Positions 13,901 to 24,464 of a DNA stretch of 64,000 nucleotides are shown here, piece by piece (the stretch's first letter is position 1; the number at the start of each line of letters is the position of its first letter). The notes under the pieces were generated by a model. It saw only the letters and a program-made list of their open reading frames with translations. It was not told the DNA's origin and did no database searches. The stretch covers positions 265,137 to 329,136 of the forward strand of contig JASANG010003260.1 in NCBI GenBank assembly GCA_030248215.1, given 5' to 3'. This stretch comes from Enoplolaimus lenunculus (Eukaryota; Nematoda; Enoplea; Enoplida; Thoracostomopsidae). The position numbers were made by a program, and so were the translations under genes.

Positions 13901-16813
13901 TCAATGGCATGCGCCGTGATCGTTTTAAATGGTCAAAATTTAGACCCACGACCCATGCAAAAATGGACCCAGTTCCAACTGTGCGATGACGACAGTCTAT
14001 AAGTATGCAACTGTAAACATTCGGTGTATGAAAGAATCAATGGCGGATCCATGGGGGGCCACCCCGGCCGTGGGCCCCCCCCAACAGCATCTCGACAAAA
14101 ATTATATACTTAGCAATTTTGTGACAATAGTTCGGTGGTTTGTGTGTGGATCAAAAGTAAGTTTATTGCCTGTGAAATTTTGCCCCCCCCCCATTTTGAG
14201 ATCCTGGATCCGCCACTGGAAAGAATGTAACCAGTTCGCGTTGCGTTTTGACCCTGAAGTACATCGTTAATGATAGGGAATCCGAAGAATTTGCAAAAAT
14301 AATAGCTTTGGAAATACTCGAATATGAAACTTTATTTTTTACTGCGATATTTTTGGTTTTTAAACAGCCTTCAGAGTGTTTTGAACAATAGTTACACAGA
14401 CTTTCGATATATTGTTAAATGGACGTCAGCAACAAAAATGTTCTGGTACATATTATGGTACTGTATTGACCCGAATAAGAGGGGGGTAATAACAGAGGGG
14501 TCCCCATTTTGAGTCCGAATCAATTGGAGTCCGCATACTAATAAGAGTCCGTAAGCGGATAGAGTCCCTAAACCCTAATTGGAGTCCATAAATGTGAATT
14601 AACCCTAATTTAGCACATAAATGACTCCATGACCAAATAATTTGAGTTCGAAAATTTAAAGGGTACTTAAATTTTGAAAGTACATTCCTACGTATAACCT
14701 TGTTTTATCGCTCAAGCTATTGACACAAGACAAATAAACGTTTAATTGAACGGATAATTGCATTACCGGATATATATCAGTAACGAAGGGCGGCGGAGCG
14801 TGGGTTAGAAATAAATAACAGTCCGTAACCGAATAACAAGGGGGGTACCCTCTGGAGAGGCCCACTAAATATCAGTCCCCCTCTAATTCGGGTCACTACA
14901 GTACACGAGGTAAATTGCATACTCTTGTCTAGAGTCGCTGTCGATTCTTTGGTTTATTTCAGTTATTGGTTATTTCAGTAGGCAGTAGAAAGGAAAAAGT
15001 AACTTTCGCAAGTTAGAAAGTCGTACGTAGTTTTAACCGGTTTTAGTTTTTGGTAGTCTAAGGAAATGTGAAATTACTGTTACAAATTCAACGGATTTTT
15101 TAGTTTAGATATCAAATACAGCGAATGGCGCGCTGACAAATAGGAATGGTGGCCAATGTAAAGAACAGGGATGGAACAGTATTATAAGCATATTCCTAAG
15201 CCTAAGACTAAGTCTAAGCTTAAGCATAAGATTGAGCATATTCCTAAGCCTTTACGTAAGCCAAGGAAAAGAATTAGTCTAAAGCTGAAGCTTACTCTTT
15301 TCTAGTCCGACAGAAAACGTTCCGCCGCTGATTTTTACAGAGGCCGGAATGGCAAAGGGGCAACGGGCCTTTGAATGGATTTTAAATGAATAGGTTTTCA
15401 TTATACCACTATCAGTTCGCGGTTGAAACGTCACTGCGGATGTCCATTTTTGTTGCGGTTGCGATGGCTTGTTTTATGTTTTGTATGTTTTTGTTGTTTT
15501 TATATTTTTTCGTTTTGTTTATTTTTTGTTTTAGATTTCGCCAACGTTTCATGAACAAAATCGTTGATGGATCGATTTATGACGCGTTCGTGGATTCCGT
15601 TAATACTGAAAGGTAAAAGTTACATTGTTTGGTAGAAATTGTTGGCTTTGTGCAATGTACTTTGTGATAAAAAGTACTAACGTTTTAATTTGTTTAAACG
15701 TAGACCTTGCTGGGGTTACGACCAACTTAAAACAGTGGCCCGGAGCAAGTCCGAATAAGTTAGAGGAGGCCAAACTATTTTAGACGGAGCAATGTGGCGA
15801 TTTTGGTTAATTTACGTGCGATGCCATATATGTCATCTGTAAAGATAGCTTAATTTTGTCTTGCGAGCTTAACCCAGACAATTTTGGGACATTTTGGTGG
15901 AGGCAAGGCTTAAACTGATAGTAAAAATAATACAAGAAAATAGTGATCACAATAACGGAAACGCTTTTCGCCTATGCAATTTAGGTATTAAAGTAGTTTT
16001 GGCCCATGTTACTTTAAGGGGCGTCCAGGTTTCTTAAATGAGTAGGTTTAGATTCTAGATTACATTTTTTTGCGTAGGCTTAGGCTTAGACTTAGGAATA
16101 CGCTTAATCTACTGTTACGCCCCTTACAGCAACATTGCCAAAGTATTCGCCGGAATTTGTAACATGTTAAAGAAAAAAATAGCGGATGAACTGATAATTT
16201 TTAAAATTTTGGCTGAATACGGATTTGCAAATAAGTGAACAAATTGGCGATTGTTCGTTTGAACTTGAAGCTGCGAGTGAACAAGACGTAATAAGTTTCA
16301 GCTGCAAAAACTTACACGAGTGAAATGCATGGTGCAACCGGAGGTCAAAATGCCGGAGCCGAGGTCACACGAAATAAAGTAGTTTAAACAATGTTTAATT
16401 TGTTAATTTTGGCAAATATCTATAAAGCGTTGTGAAACACTTTGGTGTTAAGTATATTTTAAGAAATACCGTCAATTTGTTCTCAAAATTGTATAAATCA
16501 AAACTTAGGAACCGAGCGATACAATTTTTGTAAAATTATTAAAAATTTCACTACCGAAATTAGTGGAACCAGAGTGTCAAAAGTTCTACGTTGGCGGAAA
16601 TTGATTTTCTGCCCGAGCCGAATGCAGACCTCCGGTTGTACCCTGGTGAACTAAATTTAATGATGCGTAGTTGTTTGTTTTTTTGTCTTCAGACCTCTAG
16701 AAAATGCATCGTTCAGCGCATATCTTAGTCTGACAGAAAACGGGAAGGACATAACGTTTCTGAACGCTTGGGTGGTTAGCAATGAGCTCGCGGTTTCAAT
16801 TGGTAACCTGTAA
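7751..16813 (+). CDS. Tudor-domain protein, 3' part, eight exons
   Basis: Exons: 7751-7908, 8808-8900, 9447-9554, 10774-10852, 12380-12509, 13210-13368, 15535-15612, 16693-16813. Phases agree except between the sixth and seventh. The protein (about 308 residues here) begins inside one Tudor domain (SDLVQRGYAVRPG is the usual end of the staphylococcal-nuclease-like half), has a Ser/Thr/Pro linker, then a complete extended Tudor domain: VKILSVKSPCEFHVELLL, FYND, FVVVRHDDEFSRGKVVQIL, VFLVDIGVYVKC, FVCTLAGVKE, FRQRFMNKIVDGSIYDAFVD and a closing LNAWVVSNELAV before the stop. Tudor proteins of this kind scaffold Piwi/piRNA granules in germ cells through methyl-arginine binding. The usual VDYGN and WYRA motifs are changed here, so methyl-arginine binding is doubtful. 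The paralogue (TDRD1, 5, 7, RNF17 and others) cannot be told. Earlier exons were not found in the window. Confidence 0.85.
8007..8234. mobile_element. MITE family 1 copy, 228 bp, in a Tudor intron
   Basis: Ends GGCCAATGTATAGAACAGGG and CCCTGTTCTATACATGGGCC; flanks GACTAGTC and GATTAGTC. The interior is a run of TTAGGC/TTTAGG units at about 8088-8180. Confidence 0.92.
8808..8900 (+). CDS. Tudor gene exon b (linker)
   Basis: It encodes a Ser/Thr/Pro linker, SQERSTTLVPPTSTSAVK, between the two Tudor domains. Acceptor TTTTCAG, donor GTTGGT; one base carries over. Confidence 0.75.
9447..9554 (+). CDS. Tudor gene exon c
   Basis: It encodes VKILSVKSPCEFHVELLL, the first strand of an extended Tudor domain (V-x-SP-x-EF/FYVQL pattern). 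Acceptor TTTTCAG, donor GTAAGA. Confidence 0.85.
9724..10010. mobile_element. MITE family 4 copy, right end cut
   Basis: CAAGAGTGGATGATGCACTC at the left and GCAACGCCCGGTGGAACATT on the right arm. It lies in the Tudor intron after exon c. Confidence 0.7.
10774..10852 (+). CDS. Tudor gene exon d
   Basis: It encodes a helix-like stretch, VSIEMLHEKENFNRML, where extended Tudor domains have their long linking helix. Donor GTAAGT. Confidence 0.75.
10970..11300. mobile_element. MITE family 4 copy in a Tudor intron
   Basis: Left arm CAACAAGAGTATGCAACAGG; right arm GTTGCACACTCTTGTTCGAG, with the matching GCGTTGCGTTTTT / GCGACGCCCGGTGG pair inside. Confidence 0.7.
12380..12509 (+). CDS. Tudor gene exon e (Tudor core, first half)
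   Basis: It encodes FEFYNDSARS, then DDFVVVRHDDEFSRGKVVQI. This is the G-x-x-V/C-A-x-F-x-x-D-x-x-W-Y-R-A segment, but with FSRG in place of WYRA. It is followed by a 42-bp tandem repeat in the intron. Confidence 0.85.
12551..12845. repeat. 41-42-bp tandem repeat in a Tudor-gene intron
   Basis: About seven copies of GATTAGCAATAGTCGTGAGA plus a GGAAACTTGTCACT tail, starting about 40 bp after exon e. Later units are more alike than earlier ones. Confidence 0.9.
13210..13368 (+). CDS. Tudor gene exon f (Tudor core, second half)
   Basis: It encodes VFLVDIGVYVKCDQTDIYRL, FIQFPCQSFVCTLAGVKERP and EQKLEL. VDIGV replaces the usual VDYGN. The open frame runs two codons past the proposed GTTTAA donor into TAA-TAAA. 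That donor leaves phase 0 whereas exon g needs two carried bases, so the true end is unsettled. Confidence 0.75.
13508..13858. mobile_element. MITE family 4, 351 bp
   Basis: Ends CAAGAGTGGATGATCA and TCATCCACTCTTG, flanked by GTAATAG on both sides. The interior has the pair GAATGTACCCGGCACGCC / AACGCGTGCTGATACAG and C/G runs. Related fragments lie at 9724-10010, 10970-11300 and 13986-14270. Confidence 0.85.
14038..14218. mobile_element. hAT-type MITE, 181 bp, perfect 8-bp duplication
   Basis: CAATGGCGGATCCATGG at the left and CTGGATCCGCCACTG at the right, the classic hAT terminus. GAAAGAAT flanks it on both sides (14030-14037 and 14219-14226). It sits in a family 4 MITE and so is younger than that one. 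Confidence 0.95.
14461..14901. mobile_element. MITE family 3, 441 bp, TA target
   Basis: Ends CTGTATTGACCCGAATAAGA and TAATTCGGGTCACTACAG, flanked by TA on each side, as in Tc1/mariner-like elements. The interior repeats GAGTCC units. It matches 51874-52269. Confidence 0.85.
15151..15345. mobile_element. MITE family 1 copy, 195 bp, in a Tudor intron
   Basis: Ends GGCCAATGTAAAGAACAGGG and a right end in TTTTTACAGAGGCC; flanks GGAATGGT and GGAATGGC. The interior has CCTAAGCCTAAG units. Confidence 0.9.
15535..15612 (+). CDS. Tudor gene exon g
   Basis: It encodes FRQRFMNKIVDGSIYDAFVD, the helix and strand that follow the Tudor core in extended Tudor domains. Acceptor TTTTAG, donor GTAAAA with AG carried into exon h. 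Confidence 0.8.
16001..16140. mobile_element. MITE family 2 copy in a Tudor intron
   Basis: Left end near GGCCCATGTTACTTTAAGGG, right end CGCCCCTTACAGCAACATTGCC, with TAGGCTTAGGCTTAGA inside. The exact ends and duplication are less certain than for the 3806 copy. Confidence 0.8.
16330..16648. mobile_element. MITE family 5 (GGTGCAACCGGAGGTC ends)
   Basis: GGTGCAACCGGAGGTCAAAA at the left and AGACCTCCGGTTGTACCC at the right enclose about 320 bp in a Tudor intron. Related pieces occur at 1-40, 5357-5475, 9040-9130, 17698-17965, 30655-30735 and 41264-41693. Confidence 0.75.
16693..16813 (+). CDS. Tudor gene exon h with stop
   Basis: It encodes PLENASFSAYLSLTENGKD and FLNAWVVSNELAVSIGNL, then TAA. 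This is the closing helix of the domain. The next AATAAA is at 17352-17357, beyond a MITE at 17090-17273, which may lie in the 3' UTR. Confidence 0.8.
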
Positions 16814-17089
16814 TGTTCAAATGGTTACAGTTGGAATTTTGTTGAATACTGCGATGAAACGTTGACAAATTTTGCAATTTTTTAACTAATTTGCATAATT
16901 TTTTAGTTTCAACTTTTAAATAATTACGCAAAAATTGTACTTACAGTCACGGTTAGAATTTAAGTGAGCATAATTGCCGTTGTGTACATTGCGTGTATAA
17001 TTTTGACGCGTCTCCGGACGGCGTCGTAAGTTAAAAATTTTTGTTTACCAATTGTTCTGTCCGTGACGGTTATTTTGTATCGGAATATA

Positions 17090-17273
17090 GGCCCATGTAT
17101 AGAACAGGGCCGGAACACTAGTGTAAGCATATTCCTAAGCCTAAGCCTAAGCGTATGGATGAGCCTATTCCTAAGCCTAAGCCGAAGCCTAAGCAAAAAA
17201 ACAGTCTAAAGCTTAAACTGGCTCTATTATAGCCCGTCTAGAAAACGATCCGGCACTGTTCTGTACATGGGCC
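17090..17273. mobile_element. MITE family 1 copy, 184 bp, just past the Tudor gene stop
   Basis: Ends GGCCCATGTATAGAACAGGG and CTGTTCTGTACATGGGCC; flanks GGAATATA and GGAATAAG. The interior has CCTAAGCCTAAGCC and CCTAAGCCGAAGCC. It may be within the 3' UTR. Confidence 0.9.
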
Positions 17274-17697
17274 GGAATAAGTATGTGTGCTATTTTGATG
17301 GTTTGACATGACCGCAAAGTTTTGTTCTATGTTCTGTTCTCCGTTGTATTGAATAAAGTTTCGTGTGTTTCGCATTATATTTAGTAGATTTCTAAACTTT
17401 ATAGAATTAAAAGTCGGAACGCGCTTTAATATGTATAATGGGCACTTAAATGTTAGCGAAAACTAGTAGAGCTAGATTACTTTTCTCGAAAATACTGTTA
17501 ATCAGGGCGTAAACGGGATAGTGAACGAAGTAACGGAATCGGAAAACGGATATTTGAAGTATATAAATTTGAAATAAATAGGTTTTATTTTTCTGCCAAC
17601 ATAATTGAGGCGAGTAAATGTTCACGGGGGTTTCTAAAAATTTTGAGGAAAAAATGACGGATGCACCGAAGTTTTTAAGATTACGGATGAATATCAG

Positions 17698-17965
17698 GAT
17701 GCAACCGGGGGTCTGTCTCCGGCTCCCGCAGAAAATCAGCCTCCGACTCCTATAGAATTTTTGCCGGAGGTTCCGGCGCTATCGGTAGTTATATTTTGCA
17801 TAACTTTGCAAAATTTATCTGTTTAGCGCGTTTTGTTTCACCTCCGGTTGCACCCAGCTGAATATCGTAATTTTTGTTTCAGTTTGGACAGTTGCAGTAC
17901 ATCTGGTGAAAATTTGCGAGAATAAATGAATTTCCATTACTTCTATAACGGAAACGGATGTACGG
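17698..17965. mobile_element. MITE family 5 copy or nested pair
   Basis: GATGCAACCGGGGGTCTGTC at the left, ACCTCCGGTTGCACCCAG near 17835 and ACGGTTACACCCTG near 17950; two right ends suggest a nested or extended copy. Confidence 0.6.
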
Positions 17966-18037
17966 TTACACCCTGCTATTAATGTTCAAGTGAAATGCAA
18001 CGTGTTTGCTGCAGTTGTTCAAAGCGGTAACAACTTT

Positions 18038-18222
18038 GACCCATGTAAAAATCACAGGCGGAACTTTTTTGCGGGCCTGCGACTGAGTATTAAGCTTTAA
18101 GCTTTAGACTATTTTTTGCTTAGGCTATATATAAGCTTTATTTTTAATACGCTGAGGCTTTAGGATAGGGTTAAGAATATGCTTTACTGTTGTTGCGGCC
18201 ATGTTTTTTAGATTGGCCACAA
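18038..18222. mobile_element. Diverged MITE family 1 copy
   Basis: Left end ACCCATGTAAAAATCACAGG, right end near GCGGCCATGTTTTTTAGATTGGCC, with TTAGGCTATATATAAGC inside. No target duplication could be fixed. Confidence 0.6.
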
Positions 18223-18229
18223 CCTTTAA

Positions 18230-19805
18230 CGAATGTTGTATGTTTGCCATTTAATATTACAATACCATAATAGGCTAGACGTCTCGTATGTTTGAAATTT
18301 GTAGTGATGATGGTGTATTGGTACATTGATGTAGTCCGAGGGGCTGGGGTGATGGAGCCATGCCCAGTGGTTTGGAAAATTGTTCCAAATACTTTCTAGA
18401 CGCATACTTCAAAGAATCTGCTCTTTGGATTTGTTCAAAACATACATGGAGCTCCTTGTTCGCTCCGGTCGTGATTTTTATACTATATCTAGTACTATGG
18501 TACGAACACGACCTTAAGCAGGATTTCTTTAAAGGTAACTGTAGCCTGTAGGTGGCTATGCCACACTTAAACCTATTTCAAACTAAAAACTAAAATATAA
18601 AAATAAAACCCTATATCAAAACCACATCTTAAGGGAGTCCCTGGCTCCACCTAGTCTCTCTTAGAACTTAAGTTAGGCTTAGGCGTTGCTACAAGGCGTA
18701 GAAATAAATAAAAGTATGCTATGGCGGCTGTGTCCGCAATGTAAACTTACCTGGGGCCCTGCGTGGCCAATTCGTACTGGTTGATTAGTATCGCATATCG
18801 TTTTGGCCTAATCTGCGACTAAGGACATAGCTAGGCTATGTCAGCACCAATATGGTGCTTTGCTATATGTGTGTCTCGGCATTATAGTTGTTGTTGTTGT
18901 GGTACCGGATGTGTGGCTCTGGACCTCAACCGCATTGCGGACACCCAATTGTGGGTGTCGGCGAAAATGCAAATGAGGTCGAGATGCCGAAATGGGTAGC
19001 CAGGACCGGAATCAGTTTTGATCTGGAGTTAGTACGAGGTGGTGAATTGGATTATTTTACGGAGGCGTTATAGTTATTGGTATTGTTGTATACTTTTACG
19101 GTTGGATTGCTAACGGAGTTTGGGTAAGTAAGTGGAACCAAATTAGTTTAAGTATAGTCACGGTGGCACAAGGATGTGAAGGAAACTACGGAGTACTGGT
19201 TTAATCGGCGTTGCGCAAGGCGCGGAATTCACCCAGTATCGGATACTGGTGTTATGTGCTAAAAAGGAACTTGGGGTATTACCGGAGAACCTGGGAAAAG
19301 TAGTCTAATAAATCTAACGGGGTTAGATTTATTATTCTACAACGGCTGGGCCAAATCTAACGGGGTTAGATTGGTCGGAAATTTGGTGTAACTATCACGT
19401 TGCTGTACTAACTGTAATTTAATTAAACCACGGTTGAAGTCTCTGTTTACACCAATTTACTTTTATTAGTAAAACGTCTGATACGAGGGCACGCACAAAA
19501 TTAAGAATAAAACTGGTAAGGGTCCCAAGATAGGATCTAGTTAGATAAAACCAACAAAACCAGAGACTGGAACACAATAAAAATCACACAGCCCGTACGA
19601 CATAAAATCTCCGCGCCCGTGCCCCATGAGTAGCACCCTTTAAATACTTAACATGATGACATTTTTAAAGGCCAATAAGTCTTGTTTGACATTTGTAAAA
19701 TTGAGTTTTCACGAAGTAGTGCAAAAATGACTCCCAACACTGCGCAATAATTGTCGCCTTTCTTCAAGCAGAAAAAATCCGGCATCACAACTATTCTCCG
19801 TACTT
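18230..19805. other. No gene recognised
   Basis: Contains a hairpin-like ATTGCGGACACCCAATTGTG, GGGTGTCGGCG at about 18934, and a doubled TAATCTAACGGGGTTAGATT at 19307-19375. Two open stretches of about 60 codons lack support. Confidence 0.4.
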
Positions 19806-20923
19806 CAAATTTTATTTAACAAAAATTCTTGAAACACTGCTTTGGTGGTATTACAGCTCAATAATACATCAATCTTTTCAAATTATTCAAACTCTTAAAA
19901 GTGGTATAAGCCAGAATATTACACCTCTATCTTGCGCTTGATCTCCGTTAGCCTGTGGTATTTATAATTTCACATTCCAAAGTCAAAATACAAAAATATA
20001 TTATGTTTTGCTAGGCAATCGTTCAAGATAAAATACGGCTCATAATGAATTTTACAAGTGTGCTAGACATTCGAAAGGGCAACACAAATCATAATATACG
20101 AATATTTTTCAGCGGAATTTCCCAATTCTCAGAAGTACAGCATCAATAGCTTCGCTCGCCCACATATAAATCAGACCAAGATATAACTGACGTAACGACA
20201 CTGTGATAGCCTGTAAAACATGTAACAATAACTTCGACCAGTGTAAAACTCAGCACCAAATCAGTAGCCTAAGCATATTCTTAAGCCAAAGCATTAGCGT
20301 AAGCTTATGCATATAGCTAAGCTTAAACCAAGAATGCACTTAATCTAAAGCTTAAGCGTACTTCATCGCCGTTCCCAGGAAACCGTTCGGCCCCTGAGTT
20401 ACATATTTTCAACGACTTCATAGGCTAGCAAACAACCGCTTTATAAAAGTTTCTCTTGTTTTTAATATAAAAAAAATTATTTCAATTATATTCCGTGCTA
20501 CAACCGCAAGGCGAAAAACAACTTGTTGAATGCAAGAAAGCCCTACAATATAGACACAACAAAGATGCTAATGTAATGGTGGAAATAGTTCAATTTTTTT
20601 TAAAAAATGAGTTACTAGCACCAAACACCCTGCTCTGAAGCTATAAAAATTAACCAGCAGCAGCCGCAAATATATTCTATTCTCTATCACAGGTAGAAAT
20701 GGGGACTCCAAATAAGCAACTATGAAAAATTGGATGGGACTGAAAACATTTTTACCCTAAACCAAATCAGTGTAATAATGTTAAAGCCTCTGGGGTAACT
20801 CTTGAAATTAATTACACAACTTTGATTGCCGCTAATTAAAATTTGAAGCCTGGTTCCGCGTAAAAATTAAACTACACTTCTAACATTCAATTCTAATCAG
20901 AGCTTTCCTACTACCCTCTTACA
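19806..20923. repeat. 1.1-kb direct repeat, copy 1
   Basis: It starts CAAATTTTATTTAACAAA and ends CTACCCTCTTACA. It matches 22620-23739 throughout with only scattered substitutions and short indels. Both copies hold the same TTAGGC-type MITE remnant (about 20233-20405 here). No coding potential was seen. Confidence 0.9.
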
Positions 20924-22619
20924 CCCTGCTTACCTTAGAAGGCAGCTCCTGCGGCCAAAAAATTCTACAGCGTAGCCTCACAAATATCTATGCTACCATC
21001 GTTTCTCCCACAGAATCACTACAATATGCACTGTCCGTCAATTGGAAATGCATCAAAACCATTCCTGGAATATATAAGTAATTTATAATTTGTTTTTGGC
21101 AAACATCAACGTTTCTTGTCTTCGTACCAATTATTTTTCAACCTAACTCGAACTTTTCGAAACTATCAAAAGATGATAACTGATCCAGTTCTGGTTACAC
21201 AGCATACGTACAACTCAGATACTTTATACTCATCATTTAACCTTCAATCTTCAATTAGTTATTTTATGTCCGTTGTCTAGCTAGCTGATAACATACCGGT
21301 CTATTTTAACAACCATAGCCTTCGTTGCGAAAATTACCAAAACAGCCTAAAGATCCCTTTATGCGTTGTCTCCTTTGCTCAGTCGGTCCAATCGGTACAG
21401 ACGGCTCAAAATTAGAATAAAGCACTGTCCATTGTCAATACACGTTACAGCCTAAAAATATGTGACCAAAAACAACATGATAAGGCAATTCCAACAATAA
21501 CAATATAGTGCATTGTAAGGCAATCAGTTAGTATTTTCTAAATACGGACAGGGTCCCAAAAAGGGTGGTTATAAAGGTCCTGAGCATAATTAAAGTTCGT
21601 GATGTATTTTTCAAACCACAAAATAACTTCGGCACGTTCGTAAGCCATTAAAATAGCACATGTAACCGGTCTTTAATCAAATAATTCCTATCGTGCTTTA
21701 GTATGATTCTTACTATGGCTAATGGAATTTGGCCTTGTCCAAAACCATATGAATGGCAGAAAAACGATTATTGTAGTGGACTTCGCTGTACGTCACAGAG
21801 GGCGACGTTTACGGCAATTGCGGTTGCGGATTGCTGCGATCTAAAAGTTGCTGCGAATATAACTTCAGAAGAAACAACAAATGTTTTAACAGAAATTGAC
21901 GATTCGTTAGTATTTTTTCAACAAATTAGTACGGTCACCAAATTAACGAAGATTTTCAAATTATTCATCCTTGGCATTTCAGTCTTACAACAAAGGTTTT
22001 ATTTAGGTTCCAATTCGTATTTACGAAGTGCCTACAGTGTGTGAAACACCATCACGTGCAGTTAGCGCCAGCCGTACAGAAAGATTTTTAATAATTTCCG
22101 CTACAAACATTCACATATTCAACACAGCTTACTCATCACTATGTTGTACGCCACAAGAGTACGTGCAATCACGTTCATAATTCTGCGTGAAATACCGTAG
22201 CGTCGTACCAAGTAACATGTTTTCAAACCACTGCAGGAACAAATAACCATTTGATAATCCTCGAGTATTTGTCAACTGTAAAGTGTCAGCCCAAAACCTG
22301 AAATAGAGCAAATAAATTTTATAATACAGCATAAAGGCGAAACAAGATTTAGAGGACAAGCACATATGTATGAAAAGGGATAGAGTCCAATACTGGAACA
22401 CATCAATTCGAGCAGCAATAGAACTCCACATCAGTAATTTAATTAAAAAAATTTCTTTGCCATATAATTTCGCACAGGATGAGTGTAAATTTTCTTGCCT
22501 AATTGCTACATTTACGCTACTCCGCATCACTCTGCCACATTTTCCTTAAGGCATACTAAGTTCCTGTTCCGTTCCCTAGTGCACATTCTTTCTGTCATAG
22601 TTACCAAATAGATTACTAA
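20924..22619. other. Unknown segment between the direct repeats
   Basis: 1.7 kb with two open stretches, 21703-22044 (+, 113 codons) and 22129-22530 (-, 133 codons). Neither shows a domain I recognise, and neither has clear splice borders or composition that would make it convincing. AT-rich, no repeats seen. Confidence 0.5.
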
Positions 22620-23739
22620 CAAATTTTATTTAACAAACCAATTCTTGAAACACTGCTTTGGTGGTATTACAGCTCAATAATACATCAATCCTTTTCAAAA
22701 TTATTCAAACTCTTAAAAGTGGTATAAGCCAGAATATTACACCTCTATCTTGCGCTTGATCTCCGTTAGCCTGTGGTATTTATAATTTCACATTCCAAAG
22801 TCAAAATACAAAAATATATTATGTTTTGCTAGGCAATCGTTCAAGATAAAATACGGCTCATAATGAATTTTACAAGTGTGCTAGACATTCGAAAGGGCAA
22901 CACAAATCATAATATACGAATATTTTTCAGCGGAATTTTCCAATTCTCAGAAGTACAGCATCAATAGCTTCGCTCGCCCACATATAAATCAGACCAAGGT
23001 ATAACTGACGTAACGACACTGTGATAGCCTGTAAAACATGTAATAATAACTTCGACCAGTGTAAAACTCAGCACCAAATCAGTAACCTAAGCATATTCTT
23101 AAGCCAAAGCATTAGCGTAAGCTTAAGCATATAGCTAAGCTTAAACCAAGAATGCACTTAATCTAAAGCTTAAGCGTACTTCATCGCCGTTCCCAGGAAA
23201 CCGTTCGGCCCCTGAGTTACATATTTTCAACGACTTCATAGGCTAGCAAACAACCGCTTTATAAAAGTTTCTCTTGTTTTTAATATAAAAAAATTATTTC
23301 AATTATATTCCGTGCTACAACCGCAAGGCGAAAAACAACTTGTTGAATGCAAGAAAGCCCTACAATATAGACACAACAAAGATGCTAATGTAATGGTGGA
23401 AATAGTTCAATTTTTTTTAAAAAATGAGTTACTAGCACCAAACACCCTGCTCTGAAGCTAAAAAAATTAACCAGCAGCAGCCGCAAATATATTCTATTCT
23501 CTATCACAGGTAGAAACGGGGACTCCAAATAAGCAACTATGAAAAATTGGATGGGACTGAAAACATTTTTACCCTAAACCAAATCAGTGTAATAATGTTA
23601 AAGCCTCTGGGGTAACTCTTGAAATTAATTACACAACTTTGATTGCCGCTAATTAAAATTTGAAGCCTGGTTCCGGTAAAAATTAAACTACACTTCTAAC
23701 ATTCAATTCTAATCAGAGCTTTCCTACTACCCTCTTACA
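22620..23739. repeat. 1.1-kb direct repeat, copy 2, abutting the Helitron
   Basis: It is a near-identical copy of 19806-20923, with the MITE remnant at about 23046-23219. Its right end is exactly where Helitron Rep coding stops. It may be Helitron 3' noncoding DNA, a terminal repeat of an insertion, or a segmental duplication. Ends are not TG..CA on both sides and no flanking duplication was seen. Confidence 0.85.
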
Positions 23740-24464
23740 GGATAATAATCATCAATCATGTTTGTTGCGTATACTTCGTTACTTTGGCTATTTTCTTCGG
23801 CTAATCGCACAAGAGTTTCATAATTGTGTACTCTTCGTTTCCTTTTCGATCTAACATTCGTATTGAGGTATCGCACTGTGCAAGACATTTTGCACAACGG
23901 GTGTCCCAAGAGTCTATCACAAGCCTCATATTCACCCATTACTCGTTGCCGAAGCATTCGCAAACCGTAAGATTTTAACTGACCAAAATATGACTTAGTG
24001 TGATCAAGCGATTTCAAAATCTCGGTCTTGTCATGTTGCTCTGACTTAGTTATATATGTTGTAAGGTACGTTACTAAAGCACACGAACTTTCTCCGACGT
24101 ACTGAATGTCCATGTTGGCTTTCCAAACCAATAACAACAACGGATTGTAATCGTTGATATATTCTTCATTTGCTCTTCGCTAAACAAAGTATAGCTTTTC
24201 TGAAAGATTGGTGCGTTGTCCACCTGCTAACTTGGCGGCAGTGGAAGCGTTTACAATCGTTCTTTCACGTTGTGGGCGTGGAAATCCAAATCTACAAACC
24301 TTGCCCCGATTTTCTTCAAACCTTAAGCATGACGCTGAGTGACTTGATCGGTGGGTCTGGAAACGTCGAATCAATTCAGAAAGTTCGCCAGTATCATCTG
24401 GCAACATACAAGTTATATGCTTATTAATAAACAACTCTAACTTCCTCGTTTGTCTGAACGCCAA
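23727..24464 (-). pseudogene. Helitron Rep: CRFGFPRP and paired-tyrosine region
   Basis: Two open stretches (24464-24180 and 24140-23727) in different frames. The first has CRFGFPRPQRER, a Helitron signature; the second has MDIQYVGESSCALVTYLTTY with the two catalytic-type tyrosines four residues apart (about 24045-24068). The frame ends a few bases past the junction with the 1.1-kb repeat. Confidence 0.8.

Noticed and set aside
22129-22530. Minus-strand frame of 133 codons
   Set aside because: No domain, no clear splice borders and an unconvincing composition; left within the unknown segment.
19806-23739. The 1.1-kb repeats as long terminal repeats of a retroelement
   Set aside because: Ends do not begin TG, no flanking duplication was seen, and the 1.7 kb between them shows no recognisable retroelement genes.
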